Shown here piece after piece: positions 1 to 11,941 of a stretch of DNA of 64,000 nucleotides (its first letter is position 1; each line of letters starts with the position of its first letter). The notes below the pieces were generated by a model. The model had not been told where the DNA came from, did not search any database, and worked only from the letters and a program-made list of their open reading frames with translations. Made by a program: the position numbers and the translations under genes. The stretch comes from Dimorphilus gyrociliatus (taxonomy: Eukaryota > Annelida > Polychaeta > Dinophilidae): positions 3,777,891 to 3,841,890 of the forward strand of contig CAJFCJ010000002.1 in the NCBI GenBank assembly GCA_904063045.1. Reading direction: 5' to 3'.

Positions 1-3000
1 ATGTTTCTAGTTTCTTCTTTACAGGGTTTAAACGAGCTCAATCCATGCACTTAACATTTGATGCACATGTATATACTAGATATAGGTTAGTTGATACTAA
101 TAGATAACTGTGTACGGATTGATAAGTATATAATAATTTATATATACAAAATATAAGGTATACAGCACACAAAATCGTGAAAGTATTAACGATATCTCAT
201 GTTTTGGCCAGCGTTATATACATAATATTTTCTCTTCCCTCACCAATCTACAAATTCCCTTGTGCGACGTTAATGCTGTTTTAATCATCTAAGTGTTTTA
301 TTGAGAGATTGGTGAAGGCGATATTGAGTGTCATCTATCGAAAACGATTGTAACAACCTAGATAAACTGAATAAAGAGAAAGAAAGGCAATACTCTAGGA
401 GGGAAATACCTGTATTAAAAGGTCTCTTTTGAAACCTATAAAAAAAATAGTTCTAGTTAACTTCATAATTAGTTGCAAATTTTCTTAATTAATATCATTT
501 CACAGATGTAACACAGTTGAGTTGTATTGTAGTGAATTTACTAGGGAAAATACTGTCTATAGTCACAACTTTGAGATTAGACAAAAAGAAAAAATCAATT
601 GAAAATACATTTGTATCGAATTTCCATCTAAAATATGATTAAAAAGTATATATATTCGTATTCATTAAGCAATTTAACTATATAGATATTTGTTTTTAAT
701 CAATTTTATATAGTTTTATTGTATAAATATATTTCATATGATTTATATATATTTCATATTGTGTAAATGTGTAAATTGATTACACCAAACTAAGTAGAAA
801 AGCATCTATATGGGTATCGTCTGTAAAGTTTCACAAATAATTTACCAACGGTTCTTATCAAATTATTGAAACACCAATTCGTCATTTTATATATACAACT
901 AGACGTACTTTTCTCTCTCTCCCTCTCTCTCTCCCTCCCTCCCTCCTTTTCTTCTTCCATCTCTTGTCTGCATTTTATACATCAGTGCATCTCTCTTTTA
1001 GCATCTTTTTATACTCTTCCTTTATTTTTCTTATTCGTCTGAAAATGTATATATAAAAATTAACGAATAGAATTCTTTAATATATAGTACATTTAAATTT
1101 TTACTTCTTTCATGTTTTTTCTCTTCTGCGTTCTCTGTAACTCTTCTCGTATTCTTTTTTATTTATGATCCATATTGGTCTTTTAATTAGCTCCTCTACA
1201 TCTAAAAAAAAAAGTAAATAATTGAATTTTATATATATATATATACATATATACAATATAAATATATAAATATATATAAATTATATGCATAGGATTTTTT
1301 TTTCGCCTATCGTCTTTACCCTTTCCTACTTCGCTAATATTTATTTAAACCGTAAATGATTTTGGTTTGCTTTATCAATTACCTGGGGTTCTTTTTGTAC
1401 TTGACTGGAATTCTGAGAAGCATATACAATGTTTGATAGATAAACTCTTTTGACAAGTCATGTATGGTATATTTCAACATAATATGTTTTTATGAATGTA
1501 TATCCCTATTGCTGTATTTACAGTCTTAAAATGAATTTGTATATATAGACATATATACTTTATAATGTATACACTGAAGTAGATACATTGGTTAATGAGG
1601 ATAAAATAGAATGATATAGCAGATTTATAACATTACAAGATCAGTTATTTATGCTTGGGGCCAATAGCTTTCAAATATATAAATATTGATTTTTGTCCCT
1701 TTGGCCCTGTGAAAAATCGCGCCGCTTAATTGCCAGTTTTGACGTAGTTCCAAGTTCGCATAGTTATTGCTTAGCTACGAGGAATGATGATCATAAAGAT
1801 TAATTGTCGATTACTAGAATTTGTTAATTATAATCCACAAAGAAGTACAAATAAGAAACTTTTTGTTGGTAAATGTTTGAACCTTGTTTTCAAAATTTTA
1901 TTATCGGATTACTATAATCCATGAAAAGTAGGGGGTAAATTTTGCAAAAGTGTATCGGATATGTGCCACTTGGACTAATCGAATGTATATATACACTTAA
2001 TAAAGAAGGTCTATTTGAAGTAGCAATACTTGCAGGACGATTTGTATAGTATTGTGATCTTAGCATTTTGCAGTTGGGATTTATCTGTACTCTATAGAAA
2101 AACAGCAACGAATACGTAAAGCATAGAGGGAGTACATAAAGATAGAGACTTGCAAGATTTATGATATACGCGTGCTATATATACAGAATATAAAAGGAAT
2201 AAAATAAGAAAAAAATTAGTTACGTGCGTATATTTAAATAAACACGGCCAAACTTTATCTTTATAAATTAAGTCCATTCCATGCTGTGATTAAAAACGTG
2301 CCTATTTCTACTGACTTTGGATTGGGATAAAAAAAAATGGTTACAGTTTAATCGAAATTATACATTATCATCCAATTTTGCCTCTTTATAATTTCTTTCT
2401 ACCTTCTTCGTTGAAATAAGATGGAGGTATATCTTTATGAAAAAAAGAGAGGGAAAAAAAATAACCTTTATTTCTATCCTAACCATTTTTCTACTTTCCT
2501 CTCGTTACCTTTCGGATACCCTCTTTTTAGATGAAAATAGGTTTGATATATACGGAGAGTGCTGGATAAGACAAGTTGTATAAACATTCGCGCACTTTAC
2601 GCGAGTTGGCGTGTATGAGATTGCTTTCTACTAAATATAGGCCTATAATTTTCTCTTAAATCTCATTACCTAACTATAAGATAAGCATTGAAAATTTTTT
2701 TACTTCTTTCAAAGGTACGCTCAATCTAATGTTGTTTATATATATATATATAAGCCAATTGTTTACAACTACACACCGTCTACATCGCCTGTATATATAT
2801 GTGTATATACTTTATACTTGCATATATTATACATATGTATTCTTATATATGTTTTTATTTGAAGCAATACATAACTAAATAGACAAGAAGCAAGCTTCAC
2901 TTCTAAATTCTCTTAGGATTCTTTCAGGACACGCAAAGAATTTCTTCATGCAGGCAACCTATCTAAATGTTCCATCCTTTTATTTACAGATTAATAACAA

Positions 3001-5029
3001 TCATTACATAAGACAATTTATAAATTTCCCGCTGTTATCCAATAATGGTAGATATGCTGTAGGTTTTTGTCACGTCAAGTGGATAGACCAGACTGTGTTC
3101 AAGTTCTTTTGAGGCTAACTCTGCAAATTAATAGGAAGAGAGTAAGAATTTGCTGTATTTACAAAAGCTTTTAGGTACGATTTAAAAACAAGTCATAATA
3201 ACAGCAAAAAACACAAAATGACAACAGCTTATTTTTTAAAGCCTATACATTTGCATAATACTATTGGGCGTCCCACCAATTAATCTATTTCTAGTGAATG
3301 GGTAAGTTATTTCAACGAATTTTTTCTCGCATGGCGGATTAGCGGGGAAACGGCATTTTTTGTTAAATTATTCATTCAATACGAATGAAAATCAAAGCGT
3401 CTGCGCTTTTTTCTTTGCTTGCTCATAGATGATATATAAAAATGCCTCAGGGTTGTTGTTGAAGTTCTCATCTCCTTCTCCTTTTTCTTGTCGCAACTCT
3501 GTAGTGTCTTCTCCATTTATTCATAGTTTTTTTTATATCTGTTTCCTTTCATTTGACTTTATTTAAAGCCCTTATACTTATGATATATAAAGGGAGCCTC
3601 TTTAGTATATCGATCAAAGAGGAGGAGTAGAAAAAAAAAACAAGACTAGAGGAAAAAATCGAAATCTTCACTTTTCGACTTCGGACGGCGTAATCGACTC
3701 CACTTCCTTTGTATAAAACTCTTCCTCCAGGGAAATACGACAAACTCCTCGTACAAACTACAAACTAACGCCGCTCTTTTCAAAGACATGGCTGAACTAA
3801 CAACAAACTTGTTGGATAAGAAGAGTAGAAGGGATAGACACTTACCGTAGGCCTACTTTGGACAGTTTTTTATAAATAAATAATTATACTGTCCGCGCGC
3901 ACCACGGCTCGTTGTTTTACCGTTGGCGGCTAATAGACGCTCGACGTCGTCGCTTAATGTATATATATAGACGTCCGAAAATAGACCCCTAAAACGGCTG
4001 AAACTTTAGGGAAATCAAACGGCCACTCGGCTTGAATCGATTACTTTTTATAGGAAGAAAATGCTGTTCCTGTTTGTCACCGGTTTTTTATTCGGGAAAA
4101 GGATAAAAGAAGTAAATTTGTTAATCGACCGACCAGCAGGTGGCGCTTATAGTTGTCCCGTTTCAGACTTTACTTGGCGAGCAATGAAGAGGTGTACGTT
4201 ATTGGTAAGAAATTTTATATAACTTTATAAAAAATATCTATTTTATTTGTTTTAATGAATATATATATATTAATAATAAATTTGCATATTCATAAGTACG
4301 ATAAAAATGGATATTTTTTAATTATATAGATACTGTATATATATCCAAATATATATTAATTTATATGCATACGAAAAAGTTAAAATACAATTTCCTTCAG
4401 TCGAAATATGATTATTTCTGTTAGGCACAAGTATTAAAATTCAAATTTCAAAGTGTATATGTTAGCACACAGAATATTTGATACTTATAGAATTTTCTTA
4501 TAAACTTATACTTGTATATTAGAGTGTAAAAGTATATATTTAAAAAGACTAGAGAGGCATACGTCTTTCTCTCTCTCTCTCTCCATCTCTCCTTCCCTTC
4601 TCGTTCTCTCGAACTATCTGTCTATAGGTATTAGATAAGATTATACGCATATCTAATTTGTATATAGCATGTATAATAGAAAAAAGAAGGAGTAATTTTC
4701 AATTTCACGAAAACTAAGAGGAAAGAGCTTTTTGTCTATTCTAACTAATACCGTGAAGTCTATTAGACTTTCGAAAGTTACATTTCCCCTTTTCACAAAG
4801 GAACAAAAAATTGGACAGGAATCTATATGCAGTTAATTAATTTTTTCTCATTCTCCCATTATTAATATATGGTGGTCTCATTACAGTCCGTCGTGTTTGA
4901 CAGATAGCTTCAACTAGTCAATGTAGTTATTGGCATCTAAGAAGGATTTAAGGATACTGTTACTGGAATATTTGCGAAGTAGTACTTGAGATAAAGAAGT
5001 TGTGAATAGGAGGAGAAATTGGAAAGAGG
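1..5029. other. Gene-free flank
   Basis: About 5 kb of AT-rich DNA with CT-rich and TA-rich microsatellites (CT tract about 911-947, TA tract about 1233-1255, CT tract 4568-4583). I see no gene I can support. The open frames here are short and low in complexity. The segment 3880-4200 is noticeably richer in G+C and CpG than its surroundings and holds a CTCF-like site. Two TAGGCCTA palindromes lie at 2638 and 3848. Confidence 0.6.
4133..4146 (+). promoter_or_regulatory. CTCF-like binding site, forward
   Basis: The 14 bases read CCAGCAGGTGGCGC, a full match to the widely used CTCF core consensus CCASYAGRKGGCRS. CTCF is an eleven-zinc-finger insulator and loop-anchor protein found across bilaterians. 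In DNA this AT-rich a perfect match is unlikely by chance (my hand estimate is far below one per window). The site lies about 0.9 kb upstream of the NMDA receptor gene. Whether it is bound is inference. Confidence 0.55.
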
Positions 5030-8000
5030 ATGAGCAAAATTACATCAACTACCATCATTTTTATCCTAATTATACTACCCAGCGGCTTTACACTGGCTGG
5101 GCGTAGGACTAATAGCCGTCGAAAAAATTTTAATCCACAAAAAAAGAAAACGGATTATAGTAAAGCTGTAACGGTTGGTGCGATTTTACCAAAGTCTTAT
5201 GCTTTAGGACGCAAATATACAACAATGGCTAAGCAACTGGAACCATTCAATAAAAATTTCTCAGAAAATCTTAATTCGTTTTTGCATTTTGAATTCAAAA
5301 TGTTGGAATCAACTTTTAAACCGTCGGATTTATGGAGAGCCATGTGTGACGATGGGTTGTTCAAGACTAGATTCAATTCGTTAATCTATGTTCAAACTGC
5401 CTTCACTTCTAAAGCGGAGATTCTACAGCCGTCTTCCGAGCACCTGATGAGCGTGGCCCAATTCTATCAGATACCAGTGATCGTGTGGGATTCCCCAGGG
5501 ATTATCCAGGTTCGTCCTTCCAAAACTCCCTGCCGTCCCAACCCGTTTTAAACGCGTTTATAATTAAACGCTTACCGATTTCACCCTCATTTTATTCCTT
5601 TTCCAAACTGGTCCCGGCAGACGAATAGGGAACGCCTTCTAATCCAATTAACGCCGTCCATAGCCCACCAGGGCGAAGCCATGCTGAGCCTTTTGAGAAG
5701 ATACGGATGGAATCGTTTCGCAATCGTTACAGGACGACTTTCGGGTCACGACACATTTGTCAACACCATCCGGGATCTAGTTGATAATTCCGGCGAATTG
5801 TGAGTATAAAATTAGTATTTACATAGAGAACATACTGCTTATCAAGCAGGCATCTAAAATCAAATAAAGAAAAACTAGACGAAATGTCCGCTTCAGTACA
5901 TAGTGTAATTTGGCCAGACGGAACGTCTAATTAGGACGTCATCGAAGGTCACGCGAGCATCTTCAGTTAGGAGGTGAAAGCATTTTTCGGTCGAAAGTCG
6001 AACAAATAAGAAAAAAGGCCAATAAGTGATCGAAAAATAGACTAAAGAACCTTTTAATAGCGAATATAATATAAAGTGAGGGGCCGATGAGGGGGAACTC
6101 GTTATCGAATTGCTGGAGTCTATTAATTTTATAAAGGTTTTGCTTAGGAGTCAGTTTCGTTGGAAATATTTTACGCTTCGAATTTTTTCTATACCTACTT
6201 TTGCGTCGTTGATAAAAGACTTTTTTTTTTTTGACGCCTCTCTTTTCTCTATTCTATATATTTCGCAACAAAATGATTCCGATTGGTGGTTAAGGTGCGA
6301 TCAAGCGTTAAAAAAGAGCGTTAGGACGTAAAGTATTTCCAGTTTTTCCTCTTCTCTTCCATCGCACTGGACGCCTAATAAATAATCTAAAGAATAAATT
6401 AAATTTGCACCATTTTGCCTATAGATTGACAGTATGTTAAATTTAGTAAAGAAAACAGGAAATATAGGACTAAATTTTCTTAAACATCAAGGGAAGGAAA
6501 AGGTCGTGTGACCTAGAGTAAGTGAGCCTGTACGTGTGACGCATTAAACAATATAAAGAGAATTTTAACAATTGAGTAACTTCTAATTTATTATTATTCA
6601 CCTAAAAGTAAACCTTATATTAAATTGAGTGCAGTTTCGATATTACGACGACTGTTCATCTACCATCTATGGAAAATGAAACTGTTACGTCAGAGCTACA
6701 AAAACTTCAGGCAGCTGAGAGTCGTGTAATGTTATTGTATTCGTCAAAAGAGGAGGCAACACAGATATTTAAAGTTGCCGAACGTATGAAATTATCTGGC
6801 AAAAATTACGTTTGGATAACTACTAAGTGCGCCATTCTTAAAAGTACTCTTGGTGCCGAATTGGATGAAGATCGAGGAAGGTTCCCTTTAGGAATGTTCG
6901 CCCTTTATTACTCGCATGATTACGATGAACAAGTGAAAGTAATCGAGAAGGCTTTGGTCATTTGGGCACAGGCCATGACGAATCTTAAGAAGGAAGCAGA
7001 AAATAAGAGAATCCTTCTGCGACCATCTTATCATTGTAATCCCCAGAACGATTCTGTATGGAAATACGGCAGCATCGTTTACGATCAACTATTAAAGGCA
7101 AAAGTTAAACTGAATTCCGGTGAGGAAACTATAGAATTTAAGAAGGATGGAACACTGAAGAGTGTATCTCTCAAGGTGCTCAACTTGAGACCCAAAAATG
7201 AAAGAAGTGACGAATGGGCGACAGTTGGGGAATGGAAATCTGGTAAGGAAGTTGAAATGTACGATATAACTTGGCCGGGTAATGCTCCAGCACCTCCTAT
7301 CGGTAGACCAGAAAAATACCAAGTTAAGGTTGTCACATTAAAAGAGGATCCATATGTTATATATAGCGATCCCGATCCCAATACTGGTACATGCCCACCT
7401 ATGGCCGTTTTATGTCGTATAGCAGCTAAAAATTTAACTACGCTCGTGGCTAACGCTACTTCCGACCCGTCGCTGTACCAATGCTGCTCCGGATTATGTA
7501 TAGACTTACTTAAGATGCTGGCAGAGAAAATTGGATTTGACTTTGAACTATTCGAAGTAAGCGATAAAATTTGGGGAGCCTACAACGCTGATACGAAGGA
7601 ATGGAACGGCTTAATTAAGGATATATTAGACGGGAAAGCCGATATGGTGATGACGTCGTTAAAGATAACACCAGAAAGATCAGCAGCTATAGATTTTAGT
7701 GTTCCCTTCCTAGAGACTGGGATTACGATTATTGTTGCCGTCAGGGACGGAGTTATCTCTCCAACAGCCTTCTTAGGTAAATTTGTTTCGTTATTCTCTT
7801 TACTGTTTGTTATATTGTTTAGAATAAGTGTGTAACATAGTACCATAAGGACTAAAAGCCATAGAATAGCTTATTAGCATATGACAATTAATGGATGAGA
7901 CTCTTCCCCAAGGAAGTTACTTCTTATCTTTAAACGTTGGCTTTGGTCCAAAAGAAAAGTGATCACGTGACTCATGTAGACATTTTCTCAATTTTGTGGC

Positions 8001-9505
8001 GTTTGTGAGTCAAGTGAGAATTCTTTATTAGCCCATTCTTTTTACTTTTGCAGAGCCGTATGATTATCCTTCCTGGTGCTTAATTCTTGTATTTAGTGTC
8101 CATGCTTCTGGCGCCTCTATTTTCCTATTTGAATGGTTATCTCCAAGCGGCTTAGATAGGGGGCAAAAGCCGTTGAAAGAACATAGATTTTCCCTCTTCC
8201 GGAGCTTCTGGCTAATATGGTCGATGTTGTTCGGTGCTGCTGTTTCCGTTGACAACCCCAGAGGGGTGTCCAGTAGGTTTTTGGGGAATATTTGGGCCCT
8301 GTTCGCCGTCGTTTTTACAGCGAGTTATACAGCTAATTTAGCCGCGTTCATGATTACTAAAGAGGACTATGACAGACTGAGTGGAATACAGGATTGGAGG
8401 TTACGGAACCCCAAAGCTCATAAGCCTGCTTTTAAATTCGCTACAGTGCCACATGGAAGTACAGAAACTAATTTAAAGAATAATTACCCTCAAATGTACG
8501 ATTATATGATGCCGTTCAATAAATCGACAGTTGAAGAAGGTGTTAAGGCTGTTAAAGATGGTGATATTAATGCATTTATATACGATGCCACTGTTCTTGA
8601 GTATTTGGCCGGTCAAGATGACGGCTGTAAGTTGAGGACTGTTGGCACTTGGTATGCTATGACGGGATATGGAATAGGTTTTCCCAAAGGCAGTAAATGG
8701 AAAAAAGTCATCGATAAATACCTATTACAATTTCAGCATGAAGCTAGGGAAATGGAAAGGCTTCAAAAGTTTTGGTTATCTGGAGCTTGTTCAACAAAGA
8801 AGGATGAGGGAGAAAGTTCAATGCCCCTAGGTATATTAAATTTTACCTCTGCATTTATCCTTTTGGCTGGTGGTATGCTATTGGGCGCGGTTCTGCTTAT
8901 ATTAGAGCATGTTTACTTTAAGTTCTTCCGAGTTCGACTTCGTAAATGGGACAAATGTGGTTGTTGTGGCCTGGTTAGCTTATCCATGGGAAAGTCATTA
9001 ACGTTCGAGCAGTCTGTAAAAGAAGCGATCAATCTCCAAAGGAATTACAAATGTAAGAACGCTCTATGTGAGACGCATCTTTGGAGAACTAAACACGAAC
9101 TCGATCTGGCTTTACTACACGTCGACAGATTAGAAGCTCAATTAAGGTACTAAATTATTTACATAGGTCTTATTTTTTCAAGAAGTTCTTCAAGTAAATT
9201 CTATGTTTTTATCTAGTTGACTTTCGGTGATTAAATGATCATATGATTTTTTTCCTTAACAAAATAGTTCACTCGGAATAGAACCAGAAAGAGTATCAAA
9301 ACTACCATGTAACGGACTGGAGAGCATAGAAGATGAGCGGAAGAGACAGAGAAGATTAAGGGCTAGGTCGCGATCTTTACCAAGTTCACCAGCCAGAGGA
9401 GTTCGCGATTCATCTACACCGTCCAGGTTGAAAAGCAATCGAGCCTGCTATATTCACCTCGATGATAATTTCCTGACCAGCATCGAGAAAGAGACGGTTT
9501 TATGA
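5030..9505 (+). CDS. NMDA-type ionotropic glutamate receptor subunit, GluN2-like
   Basis: Predicted ligand-gated cation channel subunit of the GluN2 class, expected to bind glutamate and pair with GluN1 at the plasma membrane. Exons 5030-5509, 5621-5799, 6635-7776, 8054-9146 and 9268-9505 splice in phase to 1043 residues. Order: signal peptide (about 1-24), amino-terminal domain, S1 ligand lobe (about 470-590), M1, pore loop M2 (about 645-665), M3 with the signature SYTANLAAF at 691-699, S2 lobe, M4, and a short tail. Ligand residues equivalent to the family's Ser (561), Arg (568), Ser-Thr (736-737) and Asp (778) are present; the usual Thr of S1 is Lys 563. The M2 tip reads Gly-Ala-Ala (661-663) where vertebrate GluN2 has Asn-Asn-Ser. 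The protein ends Glu-Thr-Val-Leu, a class I PDZ ligand. The exon 1 donor (GTTCGT) is weak but fits the frame. Confidence 0.93.
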
Positions 9506-9820
9506 CGACCTTTTTAGGCGATTAATGCTCAACGAGGGAACAAACAAAGTGCACTACGTTATGTTGCATTTCTGACGAGTGTAGCAACCAGAATGGTGTA
9601 TTGTAACAATAAAAATAACCGCACGATTTTATGCTGTAAAAATAAGAAAATATACGTTTACAGTTATATTCTGTATACATTCATATTTATATATTAATAT
9701 TAATATTATCTTTGAATAAAAGGTAAAGATGTTTTAAATTACATTCTTATTCAGTTCAGTGTCGTAGTAATAATCTTAAAGTCTTCTCTATCTTCTCTCA
9801 TTCAAATATTTGTTAACAAG

Positions 9821-9852
<32 letters not shown>

Positions 9853-11941
9853 ATATAATATAATATAAAGCATAAAGCGTATGTTATAGACTGTATATCG
9901 TACATAGCTATAAACCCTGGTTACAGGATATTATTAGCCTTGATTAGCTTTATTGCCACTGTTATTGAGAGAAGATACGGAGGACTTTACTGGTCGTTTT
10001 TTTTTGTTATCTGTCATTCTCTTTTCCTTCCTATTTCCTATCTTCATTAATTGTCACAGGCAGTGGAAACTTAATACTAATTATAGTTCCAATCGTATAA
10101 AAATGTAAACGCCATCTAGTAGAAGGGATGAAGACTGTGACAAGAGATTTATAGCATTATTGGTAGTATTACTAAAAGATTAGAAAATGGATAATTGATA
10201 TACTTATCATATAGTGACTAAAATAAATTGCTAATTCATCATTCCAACATTTTACGACAGGTTAATTATCAATCTTCTTAAAATGGACTAAGCAAAGAAA
10301 TTTAATTAATATAAATTACACATATATATACATATGGTATATAACTAATATATAAATAGTAGATATATTATATATATAAGTTTTATTATCAACACACAGG
10401 ATAAGTAAGATGGATTTTGACATTCGTACAAATTATTTTCGTATACAAATTTTAACCTGGATTAAATAGATGCCATTAGAACATTTAAACAATTTTGAAA
10501 TGGCAATGTTTTGTTTGCACTTCAATTAATAATTAGCGTAGAATAGTGAAAATTATTTTGTACCCTTTTACTCATTTTATCATAATAGAATAAAGGAAGA
10601 AGAAAAAAAGAAAAGATAATAATTTAATAAAAGTTTCATACGAAATAAAAAGGTGGAAGAGAAATAAAACACATTTATTTTAACTGCAATAATAACTTGG
10701 GGAAGTAGAGGAAAAGGGAAAAAAAAAAAAATCGAATACTGTTTTGTTAGGGTAATACAATAGATATTCGTTCTGGTCAAATTATTTGTAGGGTTCCTCC
10801 ATATACGGCATTTTCTGGCAAAATACAATTAGTAAAGCATGAAATATCTAGAGAGAAAAAATATTTTTTATTTCTTCTTTCGCTTATCGAATTTTTGAAA
10901 AAATTAATGTTACAAAGATAAATAAAGTTTTCCATGAATCAATTGTCACAATTTTGTGTTTAGTTTGCTTTGGAAGGCAATCACTGATTGGAATTATGTA
11001 TAAACGAACCGAGACATTTCCCACTCAGCTTGTAGTCAAAATAGAGGAGGAATTGGATAATAAAACAATCTTAAGGGAAAATCAGCTATTCGTGCATCCA
11101 TACACGCTGTTCATCTTGGCTTAACTTAATGGTAAAAGATGGATGGGTGGGGAAGTGAGAGAAAATTAGAAAGGGAAGTTTGATAAGAGAGAGAAAAGAC
11201 TGTTTTGCGAAAGAGAAAGAGACGCACATTGTGCTGAAGTTATGCTTAGTGACAAAATGAGCAAACTGACTGAGATCGCCATCTGCAGTCTACTGGTATA
11301 TTGATTATGAGTATTAATGTAGGCTAGCGAGTGGTACCCGGTTTCGTGAACGCCAAGGAAAATGTCCACAGAGCCCAACTATGAGATGTTGCGTGGGCGC
11401 CTACTCCGGCTAGCGGAGAGACGGCTTGACACAAGAATTGCTTATAGGCGTTACCATATGGTCGATTCGGGACGCTGTTTCGCCTGACACTCTTTACAGG
11501 TAAGCGTCTCCAGGTAAATTTGCAATTTTCCATTAGTATTTGCGGATGGCTAAAAAAAGAGAGCATAATTTGGATTTGAGCTTTTTTAAGCGAATCTCCC
11601 ATTGGGAGTATAAAAAAGCAACCTTTCCAAATTAAGACATAAAGATTAGAACAGGCGCGAAATCACGTAAAATGAATTACACAGTTGCAACCTTTTGTAA
11701 GCATTTGCAAACTAAACATTTAGTTAATTATAAATAAAACAATAATGTGAAAAGAAGATAAATAGCGAAATTGACATCAGGGTATAGGGAAAAGGGAACG
11801 ATTAGAAAACAGCAAAGAACGCTAAAGTCAGCAAGTTTTTTATGCTGACTTTGGTGTTGAAGTATGAAAAGGGGTGTAAAACTAAAAAAGAAAAAAAAAC
11901 ATGGCGTCTCTGATGCAAACATATTGTTCCCGATAGTGAAG
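9506..11941. other. Intergenic region with microsatellite
   Basis: Contains the 3-prime untranslated part of the NMDA receptor gene, a TA tract at 9821-9846, and AT-rich DNA. The stretch 11300-11500 is richer in G+C but I find no gene with codon structure or splice sites there. Open frames on the minus strand at 11166-11602 overlap one another in different frames and look fortuitous. The CTCF-like partial motifs at 10109 and 11276 fall here. Confidence 0.5.
9715..9720 (+). other. Likely polyadenylation signal of the NMDA receptor gene
   Basis: AATAAA lies 210 bases after the stop codon on the same strand. An earlier AATAAA-like run occurs at about 9608. Other copies of this hexamer are common in AT-rich DNA, so this is only a plausible assignment. 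Confidence 0.4.

Noticed and set aside
2989-3111. A 40-codon open frame after an excellent acceptor (TTTATTTACAG), ending in TGA, possible last exon of an upstream gene
   Set aside because: No partner exon is visible in 1-2988 and the frame is short enough to arise by chance. It remains possible that a gene enters from outside the window.
5937-5990. GACGTCATCGAAGGTCACGCG region in the NMDA receptor intron as a hormone-response or CRE element
   Set aside because: Single, imperfect words with no cluster or conservation evidence.
11166-11602. Two overlapping minus-strand frames of 70 and 92 codons in a less AT-rich segment
   Set aside because: They overlap in different frames, lack similarity to anything I know, and have no supporting splice sites.
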